Shown here piece by piece: positions 1 to 7,980 of a stretch of DNA of 7,980 bases. A model generated the notes under the pieces. That model was not told the DNA's origin. It did no database searches and saw nothing but the letters and a program-made list of their open reading frames with translations. The position numbers and the translations under genes are program-made. Origin of the DNA: Octadecabacter sp. (GTDB taxonomy: Bacteria > Pseudomonadota > Alphaproteobacteria > Rhodobacterales > Rhodobacteraceae); assembly GCA_003533975.1 (NCBI GenBank), contig DQCL01000193.1, forward strand, positions 292 through 8,271. The letters run 5' to 3'. The stretch's first letter is position 1; the number at the start of each line of letters is the position of its first letter.

Positions 1-398
1 TTGCCGCCAGCCGCCGTTATCCCGCCGAAAGCCGCACAACTACCCACGGCCACAACCTGCTCCGCCTTGCCTGCGAGTTGCCCGATCACCTCCTGCATCG
101 GCAGGTCGCGCCCGGCCATCATATGATATCGTCCCGACCCGCCCGGCCCAGTCATCACCGCGCCCTCCAAACATAGAATGTCCAACTGAATGTCGTCGGC
201 CAAAATACTGTCGATGATCGCGTTGGCCTCAGTTCCGGTTTCGACACTCAGGGCAGGATGCCAAAGTAGATTGATACCCGCAGCCTCAAAAGCGGTGATA
301 ACATCCGGCCCCTCGGCACAGAGCAGCGACAGGGTGCAACCACCGCATCCGCCCGACTGCAACCACAAGAGGTTTCGGCTGTTGCCCGTCCGGTTCAT
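1..398 (-). CDS. hupU: Regulatory [NiFe] hydrogenase small subunit (H2 sensor), N-terminal 132 residues
   Basis: This is the small, electron-transferring subunit of the cytoplasmic H2-sensing hydrogenase (HupU/HoxB). With HupV/HoxC it detects H2 and signals to the kinase HupT. The visible protein starts MNRTGNSRNLLWLQSGGCGGCTLS without any twin-arginine signal peptide, which separates sensor small subunits from exported HupS/HoxK types. C18 and C21 in SGGCGGCTLSLLC match the proximal FeS-cluster motif. A CLEGAVMTGPGGSGRYHMM stretch and a VGSCAAFGGI motif near the left edge are further hydrogenase small-subunit signatures. The gene is cut by the left edge; the family is usually about 330 residues. 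The ATG overlaps the hupT stop in ATGA and has a strong GGAGG site. The large subunit hupV should follow beyond the window. Family assignment is firm; the sensor rather than catalytic role rests on the missing signal peptide and the hupT neighbour. Confidence 0.93.
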   Translation of the reverse strand, partial: MNRTGNSRNLLWLQSGGCGGCTLSLLCAEGPDVITAFEAAGINLLWHPALSVETGTEANAIIDSILADDIQLDILCLEGAVMTGPGGSGRYHMMAGRDLPMQEVIGQLAGKAEQVVAVGSCAAFGGITAAGG

Positions 399-1777
399 GC
401 CTGCCCTCCGACACCGCTACGCGGGAGCGCCAGACGCAGGCAAGCCCCCCCATCAAAGGAGTTCTTCGCGCTCAGCCGTCCGCCAAGTTCATCAACCAAC
501 CGATAGCTGACATAGAGGCCAAGTCCGGTGCCCTGACCGATCGGTTTGGTAGTAAAGAACGGCTCGAACAACTGGTCTAACGCAGCATCGCTGATGCCGG
601 GTCCGTTGTCGCGAACCTCGATCAAGAACTGATCGCAGGCCTCGCTCACAGCCACAACAATGCGCGCATCAGGGGATTGCGACAGCGCATCCAGCGCATT
701 CTGCATCAGATTGACCAAGACCTGATGAATGTGCCCTTTGCGTGCAGTCACCACCATGTCGTCGGGGCAGCCGATCTCGATTTGGGGTTTGTCCTTTGCC
801 CCGCGCAACACCCAGTTGGCAGCTGTCCTAATGACCGGTTCAATCGCAAATTCTTCGGACGGTTCAACCTGATTGCCCGAAAACCGACGCAGGTCCTGAA
901 CAATATCGCTGACCCGCTCCGCGCCTTCGAGAGTTCCTTCAACAAGCGGCAGGATGTCTTTCGCAATCCGGTCAATTTGCAGCTCTTGCTGCAACCTGTC
1001 CAATTCATCAGGTGAAGCGTCGCCCGTCACCGCGCCCAAATATCGGGTGATCTTTTCCCCATAGGATTTCAAGGCATACATATTGCCAAAAACAAAGCTG
1101 ATCGGGTTGTTCAACTCATGCGCGACACCGGCAACCAACCTTCCCAACGCGGCCATCTTTTCCGAACTGACAAGGTGACGCTGTGCCTTTTCGAAATTGC
1201 GCAGGGCCTCATCGAGTTCGCGGTAGGCCTGCTGTAACTCACCAACAGGCCGCCCAATAAGGACCAGCCCGGCAGGGTGTCCTTTCTGGTCATGACGGAT
1301 CGAGCAATTCAAAGAAAGCGGGATCGGTTCCGATTGTTTGCGCAACAAAACCTCGCAGTCATGAAACGGCTCATTGGCGTGCAGGTGATGCAGGAACGTT
1401 TCTTGAATTGCGACGTCCCTACCTTTGAGAACTTCGGTTAGAGGCTGCCCAAGCAAGTCATCCTCGCTCAGCCCAGTCAGACGCAAGAGCGCGTCGTTGA
1501 CTTGTTGAATGGACCCATCGGTATCACAAACAATCAGCAGGTCCGTCATGGAACTTACAACGCTGTTGATGAACTCTTGCGCACTTTCAAGCTCTGCATT
1601 CTTTTCCTCAAGCGCTATCTGGGAGTCAACAAGCTCTGCGTAGACGCGATCCATCTGGCGAATGACTTCAACCCACGTCTCCTCGCTCTGATCCGAAAGA
1701 TCGAAACCCTCTTCACGCTTCAGCCGCGAGATCAATGACCCGGTCCGGCCTGCTGGTTGTTGATGGTTTTCGTTCAT
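395..1777 (-). CDS. hupT: Cytoplasmic PAS-domain sensor histidine kinase of the H2-sensing system
   Basis: This is a 460-residue histidine kinase of the HupT/HoxJ type, which forms a complex with the H2-sensing hydrogenase and phosphorylates the HupR/HoxA regulator when H2 is absent. Visible order: a charged N-terminal region, a coiled-coil-like stretch (about 45-68), a PAS domain (about 70-180), a second helical linker (180-208), an H box with H220 in AGVAHELNNP, an N box with N360 (NLMQNALDAL), a G1 box DNGPGI (390-395), an F box FEPFFTTK (404-411) and a G2 box GTGLGL (416-421). I see no membrane segment, which fits a soluble partner of HupUV. I chose the ATG at 1777; an upstream in-frame TTG at 1801 would overlap hoxA by 14 bases and has no properly spaced ribosome site. 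The site before the ATG is also weak, so translation probably depends on coupling. The stop overlaps the hupU start. Length fits the family (about 455 residues). Confidence 0.93.
   Translation of the reverse strand: MNENHQQPAGRTGSLISRLKREEGFDLSDQSEETWVEVIRQMDRVYAELVDSQIALEEKNAELESAQEFINSVVSSMTDLLIVCDTDGSIQQVNDALLRLTGLSEDDLLGQPLTEVLKGRDVAIQETFLHHLHANEPFHDCEVLLRKQSEPIPLSLNCSIRHDQKGHPAGLVLIGRPVGELQQAYRELDEALRNFEKAQRHLVSSEKMAALGRLVAGVAHELNNPISFVFGNMYALKSYGEKITRYLGAVTGDASPDELDRLQQELQIDRIAKDILPLVEGTLEGAERVSDIVQDLRRFSGNQVEPSEEFAIEPVIRTAANWVLRGAKDKPQIEIGCPDDMVVTARKGHIHQVLVNLMQNALDALSQSPDARIVVAVSEACDQFLIEVRDNGPGISDAALDQLFEPFFTTKPIGQGTGLGLYVSYRLVDELGGRLSAKNSFDGGACLRLALPRSGVGGQA
404..409 (-). promoter_or_regulatory. 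Ribosome binding site of hupU
   Basis: GGAGGG lies five bases before the hupU ATG (398), inside the last codons of hupT. This strong site, together with the ATGA overlap, suggests that the sensor subunit is translated both independently and by coupling. Confidence 0.65.
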
Positions 1778-1787
1778 GAAATCCGTT

Positions 1788-1791
<4 letters not shown>
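1774..1791 (-). other. Five-codon mini-ORF (MKRIS) linking hoxA and hupT
   Basis: On the minus strand the hoxA stop lies inside an ATGA. The ATG of that overlap opens a five-codon frame, MKRIS, whose own TGA forms a second ATGA with the hupT start at 1777. The 10-base gap between hoxA and hupT is therefore bridged by two back-to-back stop/start overlaps. This could let terminating ribosomes pass from hoxA to hupT, which lacks a good ribosome site. It may equally be chance. No peptide function is claimed. Confidence 0.3.
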
Positions 1792-3277
<1,486 letters not shown>

Positions 3278-3281
<4 letters not shown>

Positions 3282-4990
3282 GATGCTCTCCGAACGGCTT
3301 GAAGACGTGATTTGTCGCGGTGCTGTGCCAATGTGACCGGCGTGCGAGACTTGCAGATCTTGTGGACGAAGTTGTAACGCGCGACGTGGTAGGATGTGTC
3401 GAAACCAAAGAAATTGTGCCGCATTCGGGCAAGTTCTTCTTCGCGATACGCCGATAGCGGTTTGGCCTGCTCATCCGCTTGCCGCCGCTGCACCTTGGAT
3501 CGTAACCGGTCCGCGAAATCAGAGCCTTCGGCAACAGCCGCAGCTTGTTGCGAAACGGTGGCGGCGAAATCGCCTTGGCTGCCCGAAATCACCCTATCGG
3601 CCAATTCAAGGGCCCGCGCCTCATTCGCCCCCATTGGCAGGCGCTGTTGAGTGATCCGATTGGCATTTTTCGCACCACAATGCAGCGGCAAGAGGTAGGT
3701 CCAGAACTCGGACCCATAAAGATTGCCCATGTCCTTGTAATGCGGGTTCACGATGACCGCCTCACGCATCCACAACTGATCGCAAGCACGGGCCAGAAAC
3801 ACGCCACCCGCACCGGAATTGCCGCCCATGGCCGCGACTGTCAGATGACTTTCGGTTCTAATAATCGCCTCGGCCAAATCATCCATCGCATTGATATTTC
3901 GCCAACTTTCCTCGGCTGCAACTTCCGCGGCCTCAATGACATTGAGGTGTATGCCGTTAGACCAGAAATCTCGCCCCCCCGCCAAAACAATAACTTTGGT
4001 CGGCCGCGTTAAAGTCGCTTCATAGGCCTCCAACAACCGCTGACATTGCGCGGTGGACATAGCACCGTTGTAGAAGTCAAAGTGCAGCGTGCCGACCGGA
4101 CCCTGTTCGGAATAGGCAATCTCGCGGTACCCGCTATCGCTATCAAGCGGTATTTCGGGCACGTCCGGCAAATCGGCCCCAAGCACCTGCATTGCAGGGA
4201 GTTTGAACGTCGCCTCACCTTCCGGCTTGCGCAAATGGCCGATCCAGACTGCGCCATCAACCGTCCCAAGGCAAACAGCTAGCCCCGATGTCGCCAGAAC
4301 ATCGCCCGGCGCACCGGACATCCTACGGGCTGGGCGGGCATCATGCAGGAATACATCGACGCCGCTGATGCGGCTACGCACACCGGGCACACCGTCAGCA
4401 CTGCGTATTTTGCGCAGAACCACATCCGTGGTGTCACGTGACCAGTCAATCTGGCGATCCGCCTGAACCATCAAGGGGCGCAACTGACCCCGCACATCGC
4501 TATCACTGTAGTCCAACAGGCGCGGTTCAGCACCAGATATCGTCACCCGTTCAAGAGCCTCACGCACAGCGACAAGGGCCGCGTCACTTAGCTCGGATCG
4601 GTAAAGGCTCGACTTGGCGGCGCCGCGCATCTCAAATGCGGCGCTGGCCCAAATCGGCCCTGCGTCCATCTCGGCTTCGGCCTGCAAAACGGTGACGCCC
4701 CAGCTTTGCTCATTTTCCAGTATGGACCAGTCGAGCGCCGATGGCCCCCTGTCGCCGATCACTCCAGGATGCACGATCAGACACAAATGTTCTGACCAAA
4801 TGCTCTTGGGGATCGCGCGTTTGAGGAAGGGAGCGAGAATGACATCGGGTTCGAAAAGCGCAACCGCCTCCTCTAAATTCGGATCGCTGACGTCGAATTC
4901 AACGGACACATCATGCCCGTCGGCCCCCAGCTCAACGAACAGGCGTTGCGACAGCGAATTAAACCCATGAACCAGCAAGAGAATACGCAT
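3278..4990 (-). CDS. hypX: HypX: CO-ligand synthase for [NiFe] hydrogenase maturation (formyltransferase-like plus crotonase-like fusion)
   Basis: HypX (HoxX) makes the CO ligand of the NiFe active site in oxygen-tolerant bacteria. It moves a formyl group from formyl-tetrahydrofolate to coenzyme A, and the crotonase half then releases CO from formyl-CoA. The 570-residue protein shows both halves. The N-terminal formyltransferase-like domain (about 1-270) has HPGVIGDRGPSALDWSI (74-90) and MDAGPIW (108-114), so the His and Asp of the formyltransferase triad are present (H74, D109), while the usual Asn position reads I72. The C-terminal enoyl-CoA hydratase/isomerase-like domain (about 285-490) has LAGGRDFWSNGIHLN, AAMGGNSGAGGVFLARACD and a YGSEFWTYLLP segment. 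I chose the ATG at 4990 (MRILLLVHGFNSL), which matches the family's usual N-terminus and overlaps the transporter stop as TGATG. A TTG at 5005 is possible but unlikely. Length fits the family (roughly 550-600). The stop overlaps hoxA. Confidence 0.95.
3286..3291 (-). promoter_or_regulatory. Ribosome binding site of hoxA
   Basis: GGAGAG lies inside the last codons of hypX, with its GGAG six bases from the ATG at 3281. It supports that ATG over the second ATG two codons later. Confidence 0.6.
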
Positions 4991-5709
4991 CACGACACCC
5001 CCCAAGCGATCGGGCCGGTTTCAAACATAATGCCAACGCCGACCAAAATCGCGACAGAGGCCAAGGCAATCTGCGCGCCGCCAAGCATCCGTCTCGCAGC
5101 CTGTTCCGCCCGGCGAAGCGGCCATGAGGCTGCAAGCGTCAATCCCGCCATGCCCACCGTTGAGCCAAGCCCAAAGACCGCAATATAGGCAAGCGTCGTA
5201 GCCACATCCTGCGTGGCCGCAGCGGCCATGGCCACAAGCCCTGCCGAGCCAGCCACACCATGGGCCAGCCCCACAAAGTAGGACCGAAATGAAAACAACG
5301 GCGTGTGATCGTGATCATGGTCATCCCGCGCATGGGGTTCTTTCGCCGCTTGATGGCTGTGGGCATGGAAGTGCCGCTCGCCGTCTCCGTGGCTGTGCAG
5401 GTGAAAATGCACGCGGGCGCGGCGTAGTTTTCGCAAAACGCCTACCCCCAGCGCGACCAGCATCACGCCAACGGCAAATTCGAACCCCGAGGCAACGCGC
5501 GCACTCAACACCATCCCCAATAGAAGCAACGGCAGGCTGATCAGCAGCAATGTCGTCGTGTGTCCCAACCCCCACGACGCTCCCAGCCATGCCATGCGTC
5601 GACTTGACCGGTTCGGCCCGCTTGCCAACGCCCCCACCGCGGCCAGATGGTCGGCTTCAAGCGCATGCGCCATGCCGACAACCAAACCAAGTGTGAGAAA
5701 CGAAAACAT
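4990..5709 (-). CDS. NicO/UreH-like nickel transporter with histidine-rich loop
   Basis: This 239-residue polytopic membrane protein probably carries nickel across the inner membrane for hydrogenase maturation. Hydrophobic segments lie at about 3-28, 42-69, 74-92, 143-165, 172-192 and 211-232. The first carries HALEADHL (15-22), close to the H-x4-DH signature of nickel/cobalt permeases; SWGLGHT (H50) and GLAHGVAGSAGL (H150) resemble the repeated conserved histidine sites. Between the third and fourth segments lies a soluble loop (101-135) with 12 histidines, ending in DHDHDH, suited to binding metal. The protein is shorter than HoxN-type permeases. It is not a HupE/UreJ protein as far as I can see. 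It could be an exporter of the RcnA kind, but its place between hypE and hypX favours supply for the hydrogenase. I chose the ATG at 5709, eight bases after the hypE stop and preceded by AGGGG; an in-frame TTG at 5724 overlaps hypE. Confidence 0.8.
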   Translation of the reverse strand: MFSFLTLGLVVGMAHALEADHLAAVGALASGPNRSSRRMAWLGASWGLGHTTTLLLISLPLLLLGMVLSARVASGFEFAVGVMLVALGVGVLRKLRRARVHFHLHSHGDGERHFHAHSHQAAKEPHARDDHDHDHTPLFSFRSYFVGLAHGVAGSAGLVAMAAAATQDVATTLAYIAVFGLGSTVGMAGLTLAASWPLRRAEQAARRMLGGAQIALASVAILVGVGIMFETGPIAWGVS

Positions 5710-5714
5710 TTCAG

Positions 5715-5719
5715 CCCCT
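5715..5719 (-). promoter_or_regulatory. Ribosome binding site of the nickel transporter gene
   Basis: AGGGG, five bases before the ATG at 5709, overlaps the TAG stop of hypE. It supports this ATG rather than the TTG at 5724. Confidence 0.55.
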
Positions 5720-6767
5720 AGCAAATCCGTGGCAACTGTTCGCCAGCTAACCAGTCGACAATTCGAGTGCCACCAAAGCCGGTTTCCATTGTGACAAACC
5801 CCATGTCATCTTCGATGACTTCGCCAATGATGGCGGCCTCGCGCCCATGCTCATGCGCTTGCATGACGGCTAGCAAGGCCTCGGCCTTATCCCTCGGACA
5901 GATCGCCACCAGCTTGCCTTCGTTGGCCACATAAAGTGGGTCCAGCCCCAATAGCTCGCAGGCCGCATCAACTTCTGGGCGCAGCGGGATATCGTCTTCG
6001 TCCAGCCGCATTCCAACACGGGATTGATAAGCGATTTCGTTCAAGGTCGCGGCAAGCCCGCCTCGGGTAGGGTCACGCAGGGCATGGATGTCTGGCACGG
6101 CGGCGACCATATCCGCGATCAACCCGTGCAAGGCGGCGCTGTCAGAGACAATCGCGGTTTCAAAGGCGAGGTTCTCACGGCTCGACATGATCGCAACACC
6201 GTGATCCCCGACCGGACCCGACACCAAAATTGCGTCACCGGGCTTTGCATTTGCGCCCGAGATATCTAGCCCATCGGGCACCACGCCAACGCCGGTCGTG
6301 GTGATGAACACCCCGTCGCCTTTGCCGCGCTCGACCACCTTGGTGTCGCCGGTAACGACGGGAACGCCTGCCTGGCGTGAAGCTTCGGCCATCGAAACGA
6401 CAATGCGTTCCAGATCGGCCAACGGGAACCCTTCCTCCAGAATGAACCCGGCGGACAGGTACAGGGGCCGCGCGCCTGACATGGCGACGTCGTTGATTGT
6501 GCCATGCACCGACAAACTGCCAATATCTCCACCGGGAAAGAACAGCGGTGAAACGACGTGACCATCGGTGCTCATCACGAGCCGTCCTGTTGGCGGTGTG
6601 AACAGCGCCTGATCATTGCCCTGACGCAGCAGCTCGTTGTCGAAATGCTTGATGAACAATTCCTCGATCAGCTGCGCCATCGCGCGCCCACCGGACCCGT
6701 GGGTCATGTCGACCTGACCACGGCGGAAATTGATACGGGTCGGGAAACGCTTCTCCATCGCGTTCAT
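5718..6767 (-). CDS. hypE: HypE: carbamoyl dehydratase making the cyanide ligand
   Basis: HypE takes a carbamoyl group from HypF onto its C-terminal cysteine and dehydrates it with ATP to a thiocyanate, which is passed to iron on HypC-HypD. The 349-residue protein belongs to the PurM/SelD-like ATP-binding family. It shows an N-terminal MTHGSGGRAM (21-30), NDVAMSGARPLYLSAGF (92-108), VTGDTKVVERGKGDG (138-152), a DPTRGGLAATLNE segment (232-244) and a C-terminal PRIC ending in C349, the modified residue. All key elements are intact and the length is normal. I chose the ATG at 6767, which overlaps the hypD stop in ATGA and has AAGGAGG seven bases upstream; the longer frame from 6827 reads through hypD and would add 20 residues not seen in the family. 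A further ATG at 6758 is possible. HypF, its donor partner, is not in the window. Confidence 0.97.
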   Translation of the reverse strand: MNAMEKRFPTRINFRRGQVDMTHGSGGRAMAQLIEELFIKHFDNELLRQGNDQALFTPPTGRLVMSTDGHVVSPLFFPGGDIGSLSVHGTINDVAMSGARPLYLSAGFILEEGFPLADLERIVVSMAEASRQAGVPVVTGDTKVVERGKGDGVFITTTGVGVVPDGLDISGANAKPGDAILVSGPVGDHGVAIMSSRENLAFETAIVSDSAALHGLIADMVAAVPDIHALRDPTRGGLAATLNEIAYQSRVGMRLDEDDIPLRPEVDAACELLGLDPLYVANEGKLVAICPRDKAEALLAVMQAHEHGREAAIIGEVIEDDMGFVTMETGFGGTRIVDWLAGEQLPRIC

Positions 6768-7909
6768 TCTGCGGCCTCCTTCACACGGTCCATGCGGAAC
6801 CGGCCAAAACTCCAATAGGCGGCACAAGATCCTTCCGAGGACACCATGCAGGAGCCTTGCGGATTATCCGGTGTGCAGACGGTTCCAAACAGCTTGCAAT
6901 CAGTGGGTTTCTTGACCCCGCGCAGGATCGCTGGACATTCGCAACCCTTCACATCCGTGCCCGTGCTCTCGGTAGTCTCAAAGCGCTTTTCGGCGTCCCA
7001 CTCGGCATAGGCGTCTGATATCCGCAGCGCGCTATAGGGAACCTCGCCCAAACCGCGCCATTCAAATGACTTTCGCAGCTCGAACACCTCGGCCATCAGG
7101 TCCTTGGCTTTCTCATTGCCCTCAGGCGTCACAACGCGGGTGTATTCGTTCTCCACCTCAAAGCGGCCCTCGTTCACCTGCCGGATCAGCATCAGCGCCG
7201 ATTGCATCACGTCCAACGGTTCAAACCCGGCAATGACCACTGGCTTCTGGAACTCCTCGGCAAAGAAGTCATATGGTGCGCTGCCGATAATCGAGCTGAC
7301 ATGGCTTGGCCCTAGGAATCCATCAATCGAAACCTGCCCAAGCTCACGCAGTTCAGGCGATTGCAGGATATGCTGGATCGCAGCCGGAGTCAGGACGTGG
7401 TTGCAGAACACGCTGAAATTCTTTAGGTTTTCTGCCGCCGCCACTTTGATCGCAACAGCAGTCGGCGGCGTGGTCGTTTCAAACCCGATAGCAAAGAACA
7501 CAACCTCACGATCTGGCGTATCGCGGGCAATCTGCAGCGCATCCTGCGTCGAATAGACCATGCGGATGTCGGCGCCAGCGGCCTTCGCCTTGATCAGACT
7601 GTTCTTCTTGCTGGCCGGCACCCGCATCATGTCGCCATAGGTGCACAAGATCACATCATGCCGTTCGGCCAGCTCAATCGCCGCATCAATGCGCGGGATT
7701 GGCAGCACACAAACCGGACAACCCGGCCCATGCACGAACTTCACATTATCTGGCATCAAATCCTGCACGCCATAGCGGAAAATCGCGTGGGTATGACCGC
7801 CGCAGAACTCCATGATGTTGTAGCTGCGCTCGGTGTCCGCCGCCCGCGCAATATCGCTAGCCAGCTTACGCGCGATGTCCTTTTGGCGAAATTCTGCGAC
7901 GTATTTCAT
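6764..7909 (-). CDS. hypD: HypD: iron-sulfur scaffold for Fe(CN)2CO assembly
   Basis: HypD, with HypC, holds the iron on which the two cyanides and one CO are assembled before transfer to the hydrogenase large subunit. The 381-residue protein has the conserved CGGHTHAIFRYG (C36, H39, H41) and HGPGCPVCVLP (C64, C67) motifs, which supply the iron-binding and redox cysteines. The C-terminal region holds C323, C338, C345 and C362 with spacing C-x14-C-x6-C-x16-C, fitting the [4Fe-4S] ligand pattern of the family; C325 and C354 lie nearby. Length is normal (about 370-380). The start at 7909 overlaps the hypC stop in ATGA and has GAAGAGG seven bases upstream. Its stop overlaps hypE. All catalytic residues I can name are present. 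Confidence 0.97.
   Translation of the reverse strand: MKYVAEFRQKDIARKLASDIARAADTERSYNIMEFCGGHTHAIFRYGVQDLMPDNVKFVHGPGCPVCVLPIPRIDAAIELAERHDVILCTYGDMMRVPASKKNSLIKAKAAGADIRMVYSTQDALQIARDTPDREVVFFAIGFETTTPPTAVAIKVAAAENLKNFSVFCNHVLTPAAIQHILQSPELRELGQVSIDGFLGPSHVSSIIGSAPYDFFAEEFQKPVVIAGFEPLDVMQSALMLIRQVNEGRFEVENEYTRVVTPEGNEKAKDLMAEVFELRKSFEWRGLGEVPYSALRISDAYAEWDAEKRFETTESTGTDVKGCECPAILRGVKKPTDCKLFGTVCTPDNPQGSCMVSSEGSCAAYWSFGRFRMDRVKEAAE
6775..6781 (-). promoter_or_regulatory. Strong ribosome binding site of hypE
   Basis: A full AAGGAGG stands seven bases before the ATG at 6767, inside the last codons of hypD. It is the best-matching ribosome site in the window and fixes the hypE start. Confidence 0.75.
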
Positions 7910-7980
7910 GATGAAGCCTCTTCAAGTTCGGCCATCAATGCCAGCGTGTTGGCGGCCTCTTCCGGGCTGATCTTGTTGAG
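7906..7980 (-). CDS. hypC: HypC, C-terminal 24 residues only
   Basis: The right edge holds the end of a frame reading LNKISPEEAANTLALMAELE and four further residues, then TGA. The K-I-S-P-E-E-A ending followed by a leucine-rich helix is typical of HypC/HupF chaperones, which carry the Fe(CN)2CO unit from HypD to the hydrogenase large subunit. The N-terminal cysteine that defines HypC lies outside the window and cannot be checked. The stop overlaps the hypD start in ATGA, and hypC directly before hypD is the standard order. A HupF-type paralogue is possible but less likely beside hypD. Confidence 0.85.
   Translation of the reverse strand, partial: LNKISPEEAANTLALMAELEEASS

Noticed and set aside
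190..510. Plus-strand open frame across the hupU start and hupT end
   Set aside because: It is antisense to two well-supported genes and its Pro/Ser/Arg-rich translation has no recognisable motif; it is a shadow frame.
3545..4012. 155-residue plus-strand frame inside hypX
   Set aside because: The minus strand here encodes the conserved crotonase-like domain of HypX; the plus frame shows no family signature and no convincing start site.
5308..5330. Short GATCGTGATCATGGTCAT-like DNA repeat
   Set aside because: It is the coding sequence of the DHDHDH tract in the transporter loop, not a separate repeat or operator.
6768..6827. Upstream extension of hypE (20 extra residues)
   Set aside because: It lies wholly inside the hypD reading frame, while the internal ATG at 6767 has a full AAGGAGG and gives the usual HypE N-terminus.
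7104..7556. 150-residue plus-strand frame inside hypD
   Set aside because: It is antisense to the conserved HypD core and is explained by codon bias of the real gene.

Overview
The window is one continuous block of minus-strand genes for the maturation and hydrogen-dependent regulation of a [NiFe] hydrogenase. The protein sequences and layout (HupT-HupU order, HoxA/HupR-type regulator, hypCDE, hypX, moderately high GC, tightly packed ATGA junctions) point to an alphaproteobacterium, most likely a Rhodobacterales/roseobacter-type bacterium. The taxon is an inference from overall impression. HypX and a signal-peptide-less sensor hydrogenase suggest hydrogen metabolism under oxic or micro-oxic conditions.

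Layout in the direction of transcription (right to left): the 3' end of hypC (7980-7906); hypD (7909-6764); hypE (6767-5718); a small NicO/UreH-like nickel transporter with a histidine-rich loop (5709-4990); hypX/hoxX (4990-3278); the response regulator hoxA/hupR (3281-1788); the sensor kinase hupT/hoxJ (1777-395); and the 5' part of hupU/hoxB (398-1), the small subunit of the regulatory hydrogenase, which runs off the left edge. No gap between genes exceeds about 10 bases. Four junctions are ATGA overlaps, one is TGATG, and two have gaps of 8 and 10 bases. I see no room for an internal intergenic promoter or terminator and no RNA gene, CRISPR array or insertion sequence. All plus-strand open frames are shadows of these genes.

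How the genes work together: the nickel transporter probably supplies metal. HypC, HypD and HypE build the Fe(CN)2CO group, with HypE making the thiocyanate on its C-terminal cysteine and HypC-HypD holding the iron. HypX makes the CO ligand from a formyl group when oxygen is present. HupU (with HupV, expected just outside the window) senses H2 and signals to the kinase HupT, which controls HoxA/HupR and so the structural hydrogenase genes, which are not in the window.

This is a variant of a known system, not a new one. The points most worth a second look are the degenerate sigma54-contact loop (GALPSA in place of GAFTGA) and the missing second arginine finger in HoxA/HupR, the His-rich nickel transporter inside the hyp operon, and a five-codon mini-ORF that links hoxA to hupT by two ATGA overlaps.
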